The translations under genes were made by a program, and so were the position numbers. The notes below the pieces were generated by a model that was given only the letters and a program-made list of their open reading frames with translations, ran no database searches and was not told where the DNA came from. Positions 14,184-22,252 of a DNA stretch of 36,157 bases are shown here, in pieces; the stretch's first letter is position 1, and the number at the start of each line of letters is the position of its first letter. This stretch comes from a virus. The DNA lies in IMG/VR virus record IMGVR_UViG_3300038701_002386, positions 1-36,157 of that record; one strand, given 5' to 3'.

Positions 14184-14223
14184 GTGTCAGCGTCTTCTTG
14201 GAAATGAAAGACTTGTCGGAGAG

Positions 14224-14409
14224 ATGGGTTTTATCTGGGATAAAAACGCGACACACCTACAGCTCATTGCAGCCGTAAAACTAATGGAGTACGAGAAATC
14301 GCGCTCTTTTAGTCGTGAAGAAATAGACGCATACAAGGAGGGATTGGCTGCAATTCCTGTATTTCTAGCGGAGTGCCAGGAGGAATATGAGAAAATGCTT
14401 GACAATTAA
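14224..14409 (+). CDS. Small helical protein in the head operon
   Basis: 61 residues from MGFIWDKNATHLQLIAAVKL. The frame stays open far upstream, but that part overlaps the preceding low-complexity gene and reads as basic low-complexity shadow, so I start at the first ATG beyond it. The protein is amphipathic, with EEIDAYKEGLAAIPVFLAEC. Function unknown. Confidence 0.5.
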   Translation: MGFIWDKNATHLQLIAAVKLMEYEKSRSFSREEIDAYKEGLAAIPVFLAECQEEYEKMLDN

Positions 14410-14455
14410 AAAAGTGCAGACTTGTGTCAGTTTGTATCCTTAACAACTCGGAAAT

Positions 14456-15124
14456 ATGTCTGAGCAAGAACAGAAAGGGCCTGAGCATGATCTTTTCAAA
14501 GATAATGACAGTCTCGGATCTGAGTCATTGACAGATCCCGCAACTGACACCGCTAAAGAAGGTGAGCAGAAGCAAAAGCCAGATTTAGGTTCACTCAATC
14601 GGGCCAAGCAAGTAAATGTTTGGGCTGAGCGGATCGAGAAAGGCGAAGCATCATTTGATTCTATCCCAGAAGACCAAGAATGGCTCAAGTCACTGGTCGA
14701 GGATGAAGTCAAAGAACGTGCAAAGCGTTCTGATATTGATTCAATCGTAAGGCAGCGGCTCGAAGAAGAGCGCAAAGCTGAAGCGAGGAAAGCTCAATCT
14801 CAGAAGTATGAAGCTCTTAAAAAAGATCTTCAAACAGCCGATCTCACCGACAGCGATAAGCAGTTAATTGCCGCTAAGTACGACAGCCTGAAGGCGAAAG
14901 GACTCAGTAATGCTGATGCTTTGGAAGAAGCGTTAGACGTTTACAAGGTCATTTCAAAATCAGGGGAAGATGCACTTTCTCAAATGAAGGAAGATATGCA
15001 GATTCCGTTGTATACAGCACCCGTCGAGGATAAAGAACCTGAGTATGGGACTGAAGACTTCTTCCAAAAGGGGGATGCTCAAGATCGCGTAGAGCGGATG
15101 GAGCAAATCGCTATGGGTCAGTAA
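14456..15124 (+). CDS. Scaffolding-like protein
   Basis: 222 residues, highly charged, with no cysteine and few aromatic residues. The central part (about 80-160) is a long helix rich in Glu, Lys, Arg and Gln (RQRLEEERKAEARKAQSQKY). It lies just before the capsid gene. This composition and position are those of internal scaffolding proteins that guide procapsid assembly. The C-terminal tail ends RVERMEQIAMGQ. Family not identified by sequence. Confidence 0.75.
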   Translation: MSEQEQKGPEHDLFKDNDSLGSESLTDPATDTAKEGEQKQKPDLGSLNRAKQVNVWAERIEKGEASFDSIPEDQEWLKSLVEDEVKERAKRSDIDSIVRQRLEEERKAEARKAQSQKYEALKKDLQTADLTDSDKQLIAAKYDSLKAKGLSNADALEEALDVYKVISKSGEDALSQMKEDMQIPLYTAPVEDKEPEYGTEDFFQKGDAQDRVERMEQIAMGQ

Positions 15125-15141
15125 GTCTGAAGTAATGAGTT

Positions 15142-15168
15142 GTTAATGGGCAATTTTATCCCATTAAC
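15142..15168 (+). other. Hairpin in the leader of the capsid gene
   Basis: GTTAATGGG (15142-15150) pairs perfectly with CCCATTAAC (15160-15168) around a 9-base A/T loop. No T run follows, so it is not a normal terminator. It ends 8 bases before the capsid ATG. It could stabilise or process the capsid mRNA, or expose the start. Confidence 0.55.
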
Positions 15169-15176
15169 ATCTTACG

Positions 15177-16328
15177 ATGGCTAATAACACAACTGTTTTC
15201 AACCCTAAGTTGTGGCAATCGTCTATCCAGGATTACCTGGTCAACATGCTTGTTGCAAAGATGGTCGCTATGACAAAATTCGAAGTTTCTCTCTCTTATG
15301 GGAAAGAAATCGAATTTCCAGAGATGTCTGATATTTACCTGCAAAATTACACACCAGGTACAGACCTCTCAGCTCAACCTATTGTCGGTACTTCTAGCGT
15401 GCTTCAGATTAATCAATCTAAAGCTGCTCTTCTTGATATCGATAAGATTGAGAAAATCCAGTCTAAACCAGACTACCAAATCAAGCTTTCTAAACAGCTT
15501 GCCTACCAACTCGCGAACGGTATTGATGCCGCTGTGATCTCTACAGGGGTCAACGGTGCTACTCTTACCGCTTCAGGAGGAACCCTAAATGCTGCGTCTA
15601 TGTTTAAAGCGATGCTTGATGCTGACACGGTATTATTTAGAAATCGTGCATACAGCCAAGGTTCACAGAAATTTGCAATCATGGGGCCTAAGTTTAAAAA
15701 CTTCCTCACCTCTACTTTTGTCGCAAATGGTTTCAAAGAATCTGACTCGTCTTTACGCAATGGTTTTGAGGGACGTGCAAATGGATTTGACGTTTATTGC
15801 TCAAACAACGTGCCTTCTCAAGTTGATCTCACTATCGCTACGAATCCAACCAACGGAGACACGATTGAGATCTTCGGTGTAACAATCACCTTTGCTACTT
15901 CAGCGTCAAACCCTGGAGAGGTAACAATCGGAGGTTCTGCCGCAGCTACACAGACAAATCTTTCTAACTTGATCGATAACACCTCTACGGGCTTCGTCGA
16001 CTTTAGCCAGGAAGATCGTGCAGTCGTCGAGAACGCCAATATCGAAATTGGTGCTTGGTCTGCTAATAAAGCAACTATCTCAGGTGCTGGATATATCGGA
16101 GGTACTGCTGACTTTACTTCAGCAAACAACTTCTTCGGGACAGAAACGACCTACATTCTCTTTGGTGTGAAAGGAGCAATCGCTTTGGCAACTCAAATAC
16201 AGCCAACGCTTGAGCTTTCTGACAAACCAATGCAGTTCGGTCAATACCTTAAAGGTATCGATTTGTTCGGAACAAAAGTCTTCTCTCGTTCTGGGAAGCG
16301 TCTTTACGCACTCACTGTTAACGCTTAA
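15177..16328 (+). CDS. Major capsid protein, HK97 fold, with inserted domain
   Basis: 383 residues. The first part (SIQDYLVNMLVAKMVAMTKF, then FPEMSDIYLQNYTPG) and the end (GKRLYALTVNA) are typical of HK97-fold capsids. Between about 216 and 320 sits an inserted beta-rich segment (NPTNGDTIEIFGVTITFATS, then EVTIGGSAAATQTNLSNLI) that resembles domains in phage decoration and surface proteins. That insert would sit outside the capsid and may give added stability or bind ligands. The gene is preceded by a hairpin instead of a ribosome site. Confidence 0.88.
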   Translation: MANNTTVFNPKLWQSSIQDYLVNMLVAKMVAMTKFEVSLSYGKEIEFPEMSDIYLQNYTPGTDLSAQPIVGTSSVLQINQSKAALLDIDKIEKIQSKPDYQIKLSKQLAYQLANGIDAAVISTGVNGATLTASGGTLNAASMFKAMLDADTVLFRNRAYSQGSQKFAIMGPKFKNFLTSTFVANGFKESDSSLRNGFEGRANGFDVYCSNNVPSQVDLTIATNPTNGDTIEIFGVTITFATSASNPGEVTIGGSAAATQTNLSNLIDNTSTGFVDFSQEDRAVVENANIEIGAWSANKATISGAGYIGGTADFTSANNFFGTETTYILFGVKGAIALATQIQPTLELSDKPMQFGQYLKGIDLFGTKVFSRSGKRLYALTVNA

Positions 16329-16339
16329 TCACCCTTAAA

Positions 16340-16822
16340 ATGGCTCAAAAAGATCCAGCTTACATATCGGACTTAAATCTTATTAGAAACGGGAAAGGGA
16401 TCACTCTCGGACCTGACTCTAGTAACGATGAGAAGCGATTGTTCAACGGTGAAGGGTTTCAGTTGAAACCCGCTATAGTGACAGCAAAGACAACAACAAC
16501 AACCCTGACGGCCGCTGAGGTCGTCGGGGGGATGATTACTGCTAACCAGGGCGCGTCTGGTGCAGCTACTTACACTCTTCCTACAGGGACTCTCTTAGCT
16601 GCGGCTATTGATGGTCTTTTCGTGGGTGCTTCCTTTGACCTCACAGTCACGAATATCTCAACCGATGCGGCTGAGGACGTGACTATTGCAGGGGGAACGG
16701 GAACGACTCTCGTAGGGAATGGCGTAGTGGCTTCTAATAACGCAGCTACTGACAGGTCAGCGGGAACCTTCCGTTTTGTTTACACTGCTGAAAACACTTT
16801 CAGCGTTTACCGAATCGCTTAA
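16340..16822 (+). CDS. Head decoration or surface structural protein
   Basis: 160 residues. The N-terminal DLNLIRNGKGITLGPDSSND precedes a Thr/Ala/Gly-rich beta domain (TLTAAEVVGGMITANQGASG). It follows the capsid gene after an 11-base gap and is closed by a terminator. The short A-rich leader (CCCTTAAA) has no ribosome site. Composition and place suit a capsid-bound decoration protein; a fibre-like role is the alternative. Confidence 0.65.
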   Translation: MAQKDPAYISDLNLIRNGKGITLGPDSSNDEKRLFNGEGFQLKPAIVTAKTTTTTLTAAEVVGGMITANQGASGAATYTLPTGTLLAAAIDGLFVGASFDLTVTNISTDAAEDVTIAGGTGTTLVGNGVVASNNAATDRSAGTFRFVYTAENTFSVYRIA

Positions 16823-16824
16823 TC

Positions 16825-16855
16825 AAAAGGGGTGCTTTATTGCGCCCCTTTTTTC
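16825..16855 (+). terminator. Intrinsic terminator after the decoration gene
   Basis: AAGGGGTGC pairs with GCGCCCCTT (one G-U) around TTTATT, followed by TTTTC. It would end most capsid transcripts here, lowering expression of the downstream genes. Confidence 0.75.
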
Positions 16856-16868
16856 TTAATTCAAACTC

Positions 16869-17282
16869 ATGAGAAATTTTCCAAAAGAGAACTACGTCAT
16901 ATTTAAAAATCAAGGAGCAGACGGTCAAGGTGTTGCTTTTAAGGTCGAAGAGTTCGAAAAACTTACTTTTGCACTCGATACTTCAAGTTCTGCTGCGATG
17001 ACTATTAAAGCTTTGATTTCTACACAAGAAACAGAGCCTGACTGGTCGGCTTCACAATCAGCAACTAATCAGTATTCATACGCTCGTATCACGTCTCTAG
17101 GGACAGGAACAACAGTAGCAGGAGCTACTGGGATCGTTCTTTCAGGTACAGACGTACACGACACCTACACAGTCGAACTAGGAAGCGGAGCTGTCCGATG
17201 GATCAACTTTGATCTTTCAGGGTACTCAGCTGGTCAAATCGATGAACTCGCCTTATTCCCTGTTAATAACACTCTTCGATGA
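16869..17282 (+). CDS. Small virion protein, function unknown
   Basis: 137 residues, beta-rich ([20 protein letters not shown], then [19 protein letters not shown]). It contains no cysteine or membrane segment. Its TGA overlaps the start of the collagen-like fibre gene as ATGA, so the two are translated together, perhaps as fibre base and fibre. The gene is the first after the terminator. Confidence 0.65.
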   Translation: MRNFPKENYVIFKNQGADGQGVAFKVEEFEKLTFALDTSSSAAMTIKALISTQETEPDWSASQSATNQYSYARITSLGTGTTVAGATGIVLSGTDVHDTYTVELGSGAVRWINFDLSGYSAGQIDELALFPVNNTLR

Positions 17283-19129
17283 GCCTAAAAACCATTCGCT
17301 CTAATCGTTTGGAGCTTTCAGATGCATACAATTTCACAGGAACGCTCCAAAAGAATGGTGTGAATGTTGCTACCGTGAACGACTTAGTCACAGGTGCAAC
17401 AGGATACACAGGGTATACAGGCTATACGGGTGCAGCTTCGACTGTCACAGGCCCTACAGGGTACACAGGCCCAACTGGTGCTCAAGGAAATATAGGAGCA
17501 ACAGGATACACTGGCCCAGATGGAGCCACTGGTCCAACGGGGTATACAGGATACACGGGAGCTGATGGTAGTGACGGCGCAACGGGATATACAGGATATA
17601 CAGGCCCTGCTGGTTCGGCGTCTGCTACAGGTGCAACAGGATATACAGGATATACAGGATATACAGGGCCAGCGTCTTTTGTGCCAGGGCCTACGGGGTA
17701 TACAGGGTACACTGGCCCAGCAGGTACAGGAAGTACGGGGTATACAGGGTACACTGGTTATACAGGTGTCCCTGGATCGGCCACTGCAACAGGTGCTACT
17801 GGGTATACGGGTTATACTGGGTACACAGGAGATACAGGCGCACAAGGCCCCACAGGTTATACAGGGTACACAGGATACACTGGTGCTCAGGGAGACATTG
17901 GGCCTACAGGATACACTGGGTATACAGGAGCGGCCTCAACTATCACAGGACCAACTGGGTATACAGGATATACTGGTGCAGCTGGTGCAGACTCAACCGT
18001 CACAGGACCTACAGGATACACGGGGTACACGGGGCCAATAGGTGCTACAGGATATACTGGGTACACAGGTGATGCTGGAAGTGCGGGTGCTCAAGGAGCG
18101 ACTGGTCCAACTGGTCCAACTGGATACACAGGGTACACGGGACCTCAGGGGGCAGCCTCTACAGTTACGGGCCCTACAGGGTATACGGGTTACACTGGAC
18201 CTCAAGGAAATCAGGGGAATATCGGCCCAACTGGGTACACTGGTTACACTGGTGACCAGGGTGCGGCATCGACAGTAACAGGCCCGACTGGGTACACGGG
18301 TTACACAGGTGCGGCTGGAAGTGCAGGAACTCAAGGCCCGACTGGGTACACGGGGTATACTGGTGCTGCTGGTGCAGATTCTACAGTAACAGGGCCAACA
18401 GGATACACAGGGTACACGGGTTACACAGGTGCGGCTGGAAGTGCAGGAGCTCAGGGCCCGACTGGGTATACAGGGTATACAGGGTATACAGGTGCTTCTG
18501 CTTCTGGGGGTGGCCCGATAATGAATGTGTCTACTTTCTTTGAGTCTGACTCGACTCGGTTTTTTACTTTTACCGCTAGCTCAGCGACAGTATCCTTTCA
18601 AAACAATGGTGTTGAGTTGAGGGCGTCTTCTACGTCTGGCTCATACTGCAAGATAGACTTATTAACAACCAATTCGATTGGTTCTTTGTTCGATGACTCG
18701 TCGTCTTTTTGTAGTAATTTTGGAGCAATCGCTGTTGCGAATAGTAATAGCGAATTTTCTACTTGGGTAGGAGCATTGTCTTTAACTGGTGCAAGCATTA
18801 CAAAGACAGGGAAGCATTACGGGTGGATCATTGACAGGACGTCAGGAACTGCTGATTTTCAGGCTTCAAATGCGAACGGAACGACTGAAACAAACACCTC
18901 TATCACTGCGTCTGCGAACATTAATGACTTCGTCACCGCTATTAAAGACGGAAATACTAATATAAAGTACTACACAGGAAACACGCTTGATGCTACTCAT
19001 ACCACAAATCTCCCCTCTGGGACGGGCTCTACCACGTTATTGAGTGCTGGTATTTGCAATAAAAACAATGCGGACGATGGGGACATTACAATGTCATATT
19101 GGGGATTCAGTTATGATCCTACTTCTTAA
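17279..19129 (+). CDS. Collagen-like fibre protein
   Basis: 616 residues. A short head (1-38) leads into about 365 residues of Gly-X-Y repeats (39-405), mostly GYT, GPT and GAQ/GAA triplets. Threonine takes most Y positions. Interruptions ([12 protein letters not shown]) repeat at regular intervals. The C-terminal 200 residues form a beta-rich domain with two cysteines, likely to trimerise the fibre or bind a receptor. Bacterial and phage collagens form triple helices without hydroxyproline; Thr in Y position is a known glycosylation-type position. A glycosyltransferase gene lies two genes on. Confidence 0.9.
   Translation: MSLKTIRSNRLELSDAYNFTGTLQKNGVNVATVNDLVTGATGYTGYTGYTGAASTVTGPTGYTGPTGAQGNIGATGYTGPDGATGPTGYTGYTGADGSDGATGYTGYTGPAGSASATGATGYTGYTGYTGPASFVPGPTGYTGYTGPAGTGSTGYTGYTGYTGVPGSATATGATGYTGYTGYTGDTGAQGPTGYTGYTGYTGAQGDIGPTGYTGYTGAASTITGPTGYTGYTGAAGADSTVTGPTGYTGYTGPIGATGYTGYTGDAGSAGAQGATGPTGPTGYTGYTGPQGAASTVTGPTGYTGYTGPQGNQGNIGPTGYTGYTGDQGAASTVTGPTGYTGYTGAAGSAGTQGPTGYTGYTGAAGADSTVTGPTGYTGYTGYTGAAGSAGAQGPTGYTGYTGYTGASASGGGPIMNVSTFFESDSTRFFTFTASSATVSFQNNGVELRASSTSGSYCKIDLLTTNSIGSLFDDSSSFCSNFGAIAVANSNSEFSTWVGALSLTGASITKTGKHYGWIIDRTSGTADFQASNANGTTETNTSITASANINDFVTAIKDGNTNIKYYTGNTLDATHTTNLPSGTGSTTLLSAGICNKNNADDGDITMSYWGFSYDPTS
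17393..18492 (+). repeat. Low-complexity tandem repeat DNA encoding Gly-X-Thr
   Basis: Repeated GGATATACAGG-like units in steps of 9 bp, with synonymous variation, run over about 1.1 kb. Such DNA can gain or lose units by slippage or recombination, so fibre length may vary between relatives. Assembly errors are also likelier here. Confidence 0.8.
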
Positions 19130-19137
19130 AATTAGAT

Positions 19138-19545
19138 ATGCCTAAAACTGTTTTTAACATTCCGACATGGGTTTGCGCTTGCGGATACAAGCAAGACTTT
19201 GAGCCTACGACTGAGAAAATGGATGAAGTCTTTAATAAGGATCGAAAATTTAAAGCTTCTAATGTGGGAGCGAACGATTGTCCTAGTTGTATTTTGAAGG
19301 GGGCTTCTGGAAGGCTCGCTCCAGCCAACTCAGGACATATCAGAGTTACAGTCATGGGTGAAGAAGAGATTGATGATTTAGTTATGTATGGAGGAGAGGT
19401 GACGAGAAAAAGTGAGGCGGCTGAATCAGAAGAAAGACGACCTGGCTTTCGCGAAAAAAGAAACCTTACTACAAAAGAAAAAAATGCTCTCAAAAAAAAG
19501 ATCCGTGACGACATAGAGTTTTGGAATCAGCGAAAAATAACCTAA
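19138..19545 (+). CDS. Zinc-ribbon protein, function unknown
   Basis: 135 residues. A CxC pair (C13, C15 in WVCACGYKQ) and CPSC (near 48-51) make a zinc ribbon; the rest is charged, with a basic C terminus (TTKEKNALKKKIRDDIEFWN). Its position between fibre and glycosyltransferase does not explain its role. It could bind nucleic acid or act as an assembly factor. Confidence 0.6.
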   Translation: MPKTVFNIPTWVCACGYKQDFEPTTEKMDEVFNKDRKFKASNVGANDCPSCILKGASGRLAPANSGHIRVTVMGEEEIDDLVMYGGEVTRKSEAAESEERRPGFREKRNLTTKEKNALKKKIRDDIEFWNQRKIT

Positions 19546-19549
19546 TAAT

Positions 19550-21379
19550 ATGAATTTCTCTGTTTGTCTTATCGCTAAGAACGAAGAAAAAACCCTTCCT
19601 CGAATGGGGGCTTCATTGAAAGAGTTTCGAGAGAGAGGGGGGGAGATGCTTCTTTTGGACACAGGAAGTACCGATAAGACGGTTGAAGTAGCTGAATCAC
19701 TTGGATTCAAGGTTTTTGAAGTTGGAGACAAGTTCGTGAAGAAAATCAGCAAGACACTCGCCAACAATATCAATAAAAAGTTTAACGGAGGAGACCAGCC
19801 GATTGTGAGCGAGAGCGATAAAATTTTCAATTTCTCAGCTGCGAGGAATTATATTGCCGAAAAGGCTGCAAACGACATGATCGCCATGCCTGATTGCGAT
19901 GAGGAGTACACAGCTTTTGATTTGGATCGTATTTGTGAAGCTATTGAAAAAGGAGGTGATCAGCTCGAATACAATTTCGTCTACTCTCACGATGAATACG
20001 GCAATGAAGCGATCAAGTTCACTCATTGTAAGTTTTACAACCGTACAAAGCTTAATTGGGTAGGGGTTGTACATGAAGTACTCCAAGGAAAAGCGGAGAG
20101 AGTTTTCTTGGGGGAGGATATTATCAAGCTTGAGCACTTTCAAAACCAAGAAAGTGACCGATCACAGTACTTAACAGGTCTTGCTTTGGACTGTTTTCTG
20201 AATCCTGAAAACGACAGAAACTCACACTACCTCGGGAGAGAGTTTTTATACACAGGACGATACAAATCAGCAATCAAAGAACTCAAAAGACACCTCACGC
20301 TTGGGACATGGAAAGCAGAGAGAAGCCAATCAATGATCTTTATAGGAGACTCATATATGGCGTTAGGAGACGAAGAAAACGCTTTGTTGTGGTGGCATAA
20401 AGCATATGATGAAGAACCGAGTAGAAGAGAGCCTTTCGTACGGTTGGCATGGAACGCATTTACCAAGGGGGAGGCGCAAAGAGTAGTTGCATTCTGTGAA
20501 GCTATGCTGACGATCCCTTGGAGTGCGTTCTATGCTAATAACAGGCATCACTACACTGTTTTTCCTCATGAGCTCCTTTACTGGGCGTACTGGCAGCTAG
20601 GAGACCAGATCAGCGCGAAGATGCATTTCAATGCAGCGATCAGACACGATCCAAAGAACAAGAAATTCCTTGAAGACTTCAAATATTTCAATAGAGAGCC
20701 GAAAGTATGGCCTTCTGTTTCGATCGTTATTCCAACGCTAGGAAGAAAGAAGAAACTCAAAAGACTACTCGATGCTATTGAGGAAAACGCAGGGTATGAA
20801 AACTACGAAGTCATAGTCGCTCACGATGGAGAAGACCACAACGAGGAAGATTTTTATAGTGAAAGAGTCACTGTCTTGCAAAGTGAAAATCGGCAAGGTG
20901 TGCCAGTTACAGTCAAGCAAGCAGTCGAAAAGTCTCAAGGGTCTCTTGTGATGTTTTTAGGTAATGACTGTATTCCTAAAGAAAACTTTCTAAAAAATGC
21001 CGTTCAAAAAATGTTTGATTCCTGGGGGCTTCTCTTTGACGGTCTTGTGGGGTTAAACGATGGGTATTGGCGTGGTGAAATAGCTACTCACTGGCTGGCG
21101 TCTAAAGCTTTACTCCCCTATCTCGATGGTGAGTTCTTTCATACTGGATACAATCATGTAGGGTGCGATAATGAGCTAACGGCTCGATGTAAAAAGATCG
21201 GGAAGTATGTATGGGCTGAGGAAGCTGAGGTTTTTCACGAACACCCGATACAAGATAATTCTTTACAAGACGAAATATACAAACTAGGACTATCTAAACA
21301 AGACAAAGACAGAAAACTTCTCAAAAAACGCTCAGAAGACCTTGAATTTGAACTTTTAGAAAACTTTATTCGACCATAA
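19550..21379 (+). CDS. Double GT2 glycosyltransferase with a TPR-like middle
   Basis: 609 residues. N-terminal GT-A domain (1-190): VCLIAKNEEKTLPRM, LLLDTGSTDKTVEVA, and the metal motif MPDCDEEYT. A helical repeat part follows (205-370: YTGRYKSAIKELKRHL, YMALGDEENALLWWHKAY). A second GT-A domain begins near 386: SVSIVIPTLGRKKKLKRLL, with FLGNDCIPKE in place of DxD, and continues to 560. Two sugar-transfer sites in one protein recall enzymes that build chains. Inside the virion operon it may decorate the collagen-like fibre or another structural protein. Host-surface modification is the alternative. The TAA overlaps the next ATG (TAATG). Confidence 0.85.
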   Translation: MNFSVCLIAKNEEKTLPRMGASLKEFRERGGEMLLLDTGSTDKTVEVAESLGFKVFEVGDKFVKKISKTLANNINKKFNGGDQPIVSESDKIFNFSAARNYIAEKAANDMIAMPDCDEEYTAFDLDRICEAIEKGGDQLEYNFVYSHDEYGNEAIKFTHCKFYNRTKLNWVGVVHEVLQGKAERVFLGEDIIKLEHFQNQESDRSQYLTGLALDCFLNPENDRNSHYLGREFLYTGRYKSAIKELKRHLTLGTWKAERSQSMIFIGDSYMALGDEENALLWWHKAYDEEPSRREPFVRLAWNAFTKGEAQRVVAFCEAMLTIPWSAFYANNRHHYTVFPHELLYWAYWQLGDQISAKMHFNAAIRHDPKNKKFLEDFKYFNREPKVWPSVSIVIPTLGRKKKLKRLLDAIEENAGYENYEVIVAHDGEDHNEEDFYSERVTVLQSENRQGVPVTVKQAVEKSQGSLVMFLGNDCIPKENFLKNAVQKMFDSWGLLFDGLVGLNDGYWRGEIATHWLASKALLPYLDGEFFHTGYNHVGCDNELTARCKKIGKYVWAEEAEVFHEHPIQDNSLQDEIYKLGLSKQDKDRKLLKKRSEDLEFELLENFIRP

Positions 21380-22251
21380 TGGCATATTACTCAAAAGAAG
21401 TACCGACGGGAACCGTTGACGGGGCAAATACCGTCTTCAATACCGCAAATTCAATCTATCAAATAGATGATATTTTCATTGATGGGGCTATTTACCTGGG
21501 CGATTACACGGTCTCTGGTACCGAAATCACACTCTCAGATGCTCCTGTATACAGTATTTATGTTGATTATTACGACTCGTCACCTGGCGGAGGTGCTGGA
21601 TCATTCACTTTACAAAGTCTTTGGGATGAGTTCTTGAGACGTAAAAGAGACCTCGGAGGACTACCAGAGGCTACCTTTATCATGTGGTGTAGATGGATAC
21701 AGAGATTCGCCTACAACAAAATCAAGCAAGTAGACCCTGAAAGACTCTATTCGGAGACTCAAGTAGTTGCTTCGAGAGGAACGAATGTACAGGTTTCTGT
21801 ACCAGAGGGATTCAGAGACTCGGCTGGCGTCGATGCTGGCCTTTGGGAATTAGACAACGGACTCCCTACGGGGAACAGGCTTCCAAAGACAAGTTTCGCC
21901 TCTTGGCGTACGGGATATTACATATGGAAAGGATATATTCGATTCACTCCTGTGCAGTGGAATAAAACAATGACATACACCTTCAGATGGATGCCAGACC
22001 TTTACTCATTTACAGCCCTTACAGATTCTTGGACTGTAGACGGATCAAGTGACGGTACGCCAGTACTAGAAGAGCACCACTTGCAATACATGGTCGAGGC
22101 GATAGACGTCTTATATGAACAATGGGATATAAACCCTGGATCTGAAAGTTACGCAGATCAAAGATTTGTACGTGCTCTTTCAGAAATGCTCGAAAATATC
22201 AAGCAAGCACCTGTTATTTACCAGACTTTTAACTACGCATTAGGCTTCTAA
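21379..22251 (+). CDS. Head-tail adaptor-like protein
   Basis: 290 residues. The N-terminal part (PTGTVDGANTVFNTANSIYQ, then IDDIFIDGAIYL and YTVSGTEITLSDAP) is a beta domain often found at the front of phage tail and receptor proteins. The remainder is helical (LQSLWDEFLRRKRDLGG, YMVEAIDVLYEQWDINPGSE), which suits a connector ring under the portal. It is placed before the plug-like tail protein. Function by position; adaptor is preferred over receptor-binding protein. Confidence 0.6.
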   Translation: MAYYSKEVPTGTVDGANTVFNTANSIYQIDDIFIDGAIYLGDYTVSGTEITLSDAPVYSIYVDYYDSSPGGGAGSFTLQSLWDEFLRRKRDLGGLPEATFIMWCRWIQRFAYNKIKQVDPERLYSETQVVASRGTNVQVSVPEGFRDSAGVDAGLWELDNGLPTGNRLPKTSFASWRTGYYIWKGYIRFTPVQWNKTMTYTFRWMPDLYSFTALTDSWTVDGSSDGTPVLEEHHLQYMVEAIDVLYEQWDINPGSESYADQRFVRALSEMLENIKQAPVIYQTFNYALGF

Positions 22252-22252
22252 A

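Noticed and set aside
14008-14223. Long basic N-terminal extension of the small head-operon gene
   Set aside because: It overlaps the Glu/Lys-rich gene at 13923-14183 in another frame and reads as basic low-complexity shadow; the ATG at 14224 is preferred.
17384-18334. Cys- or Pro-rich frames on either strand across the collagen repeats
   Set aside because: They are products of the repeated DNA read in other frames and have no separate start signals.
17393-18492. CRISPR-like array
   Set aside because: The repeats are short coding units with a 9-bp period and no unique spacers; they encode Gly-X-Y triplets.
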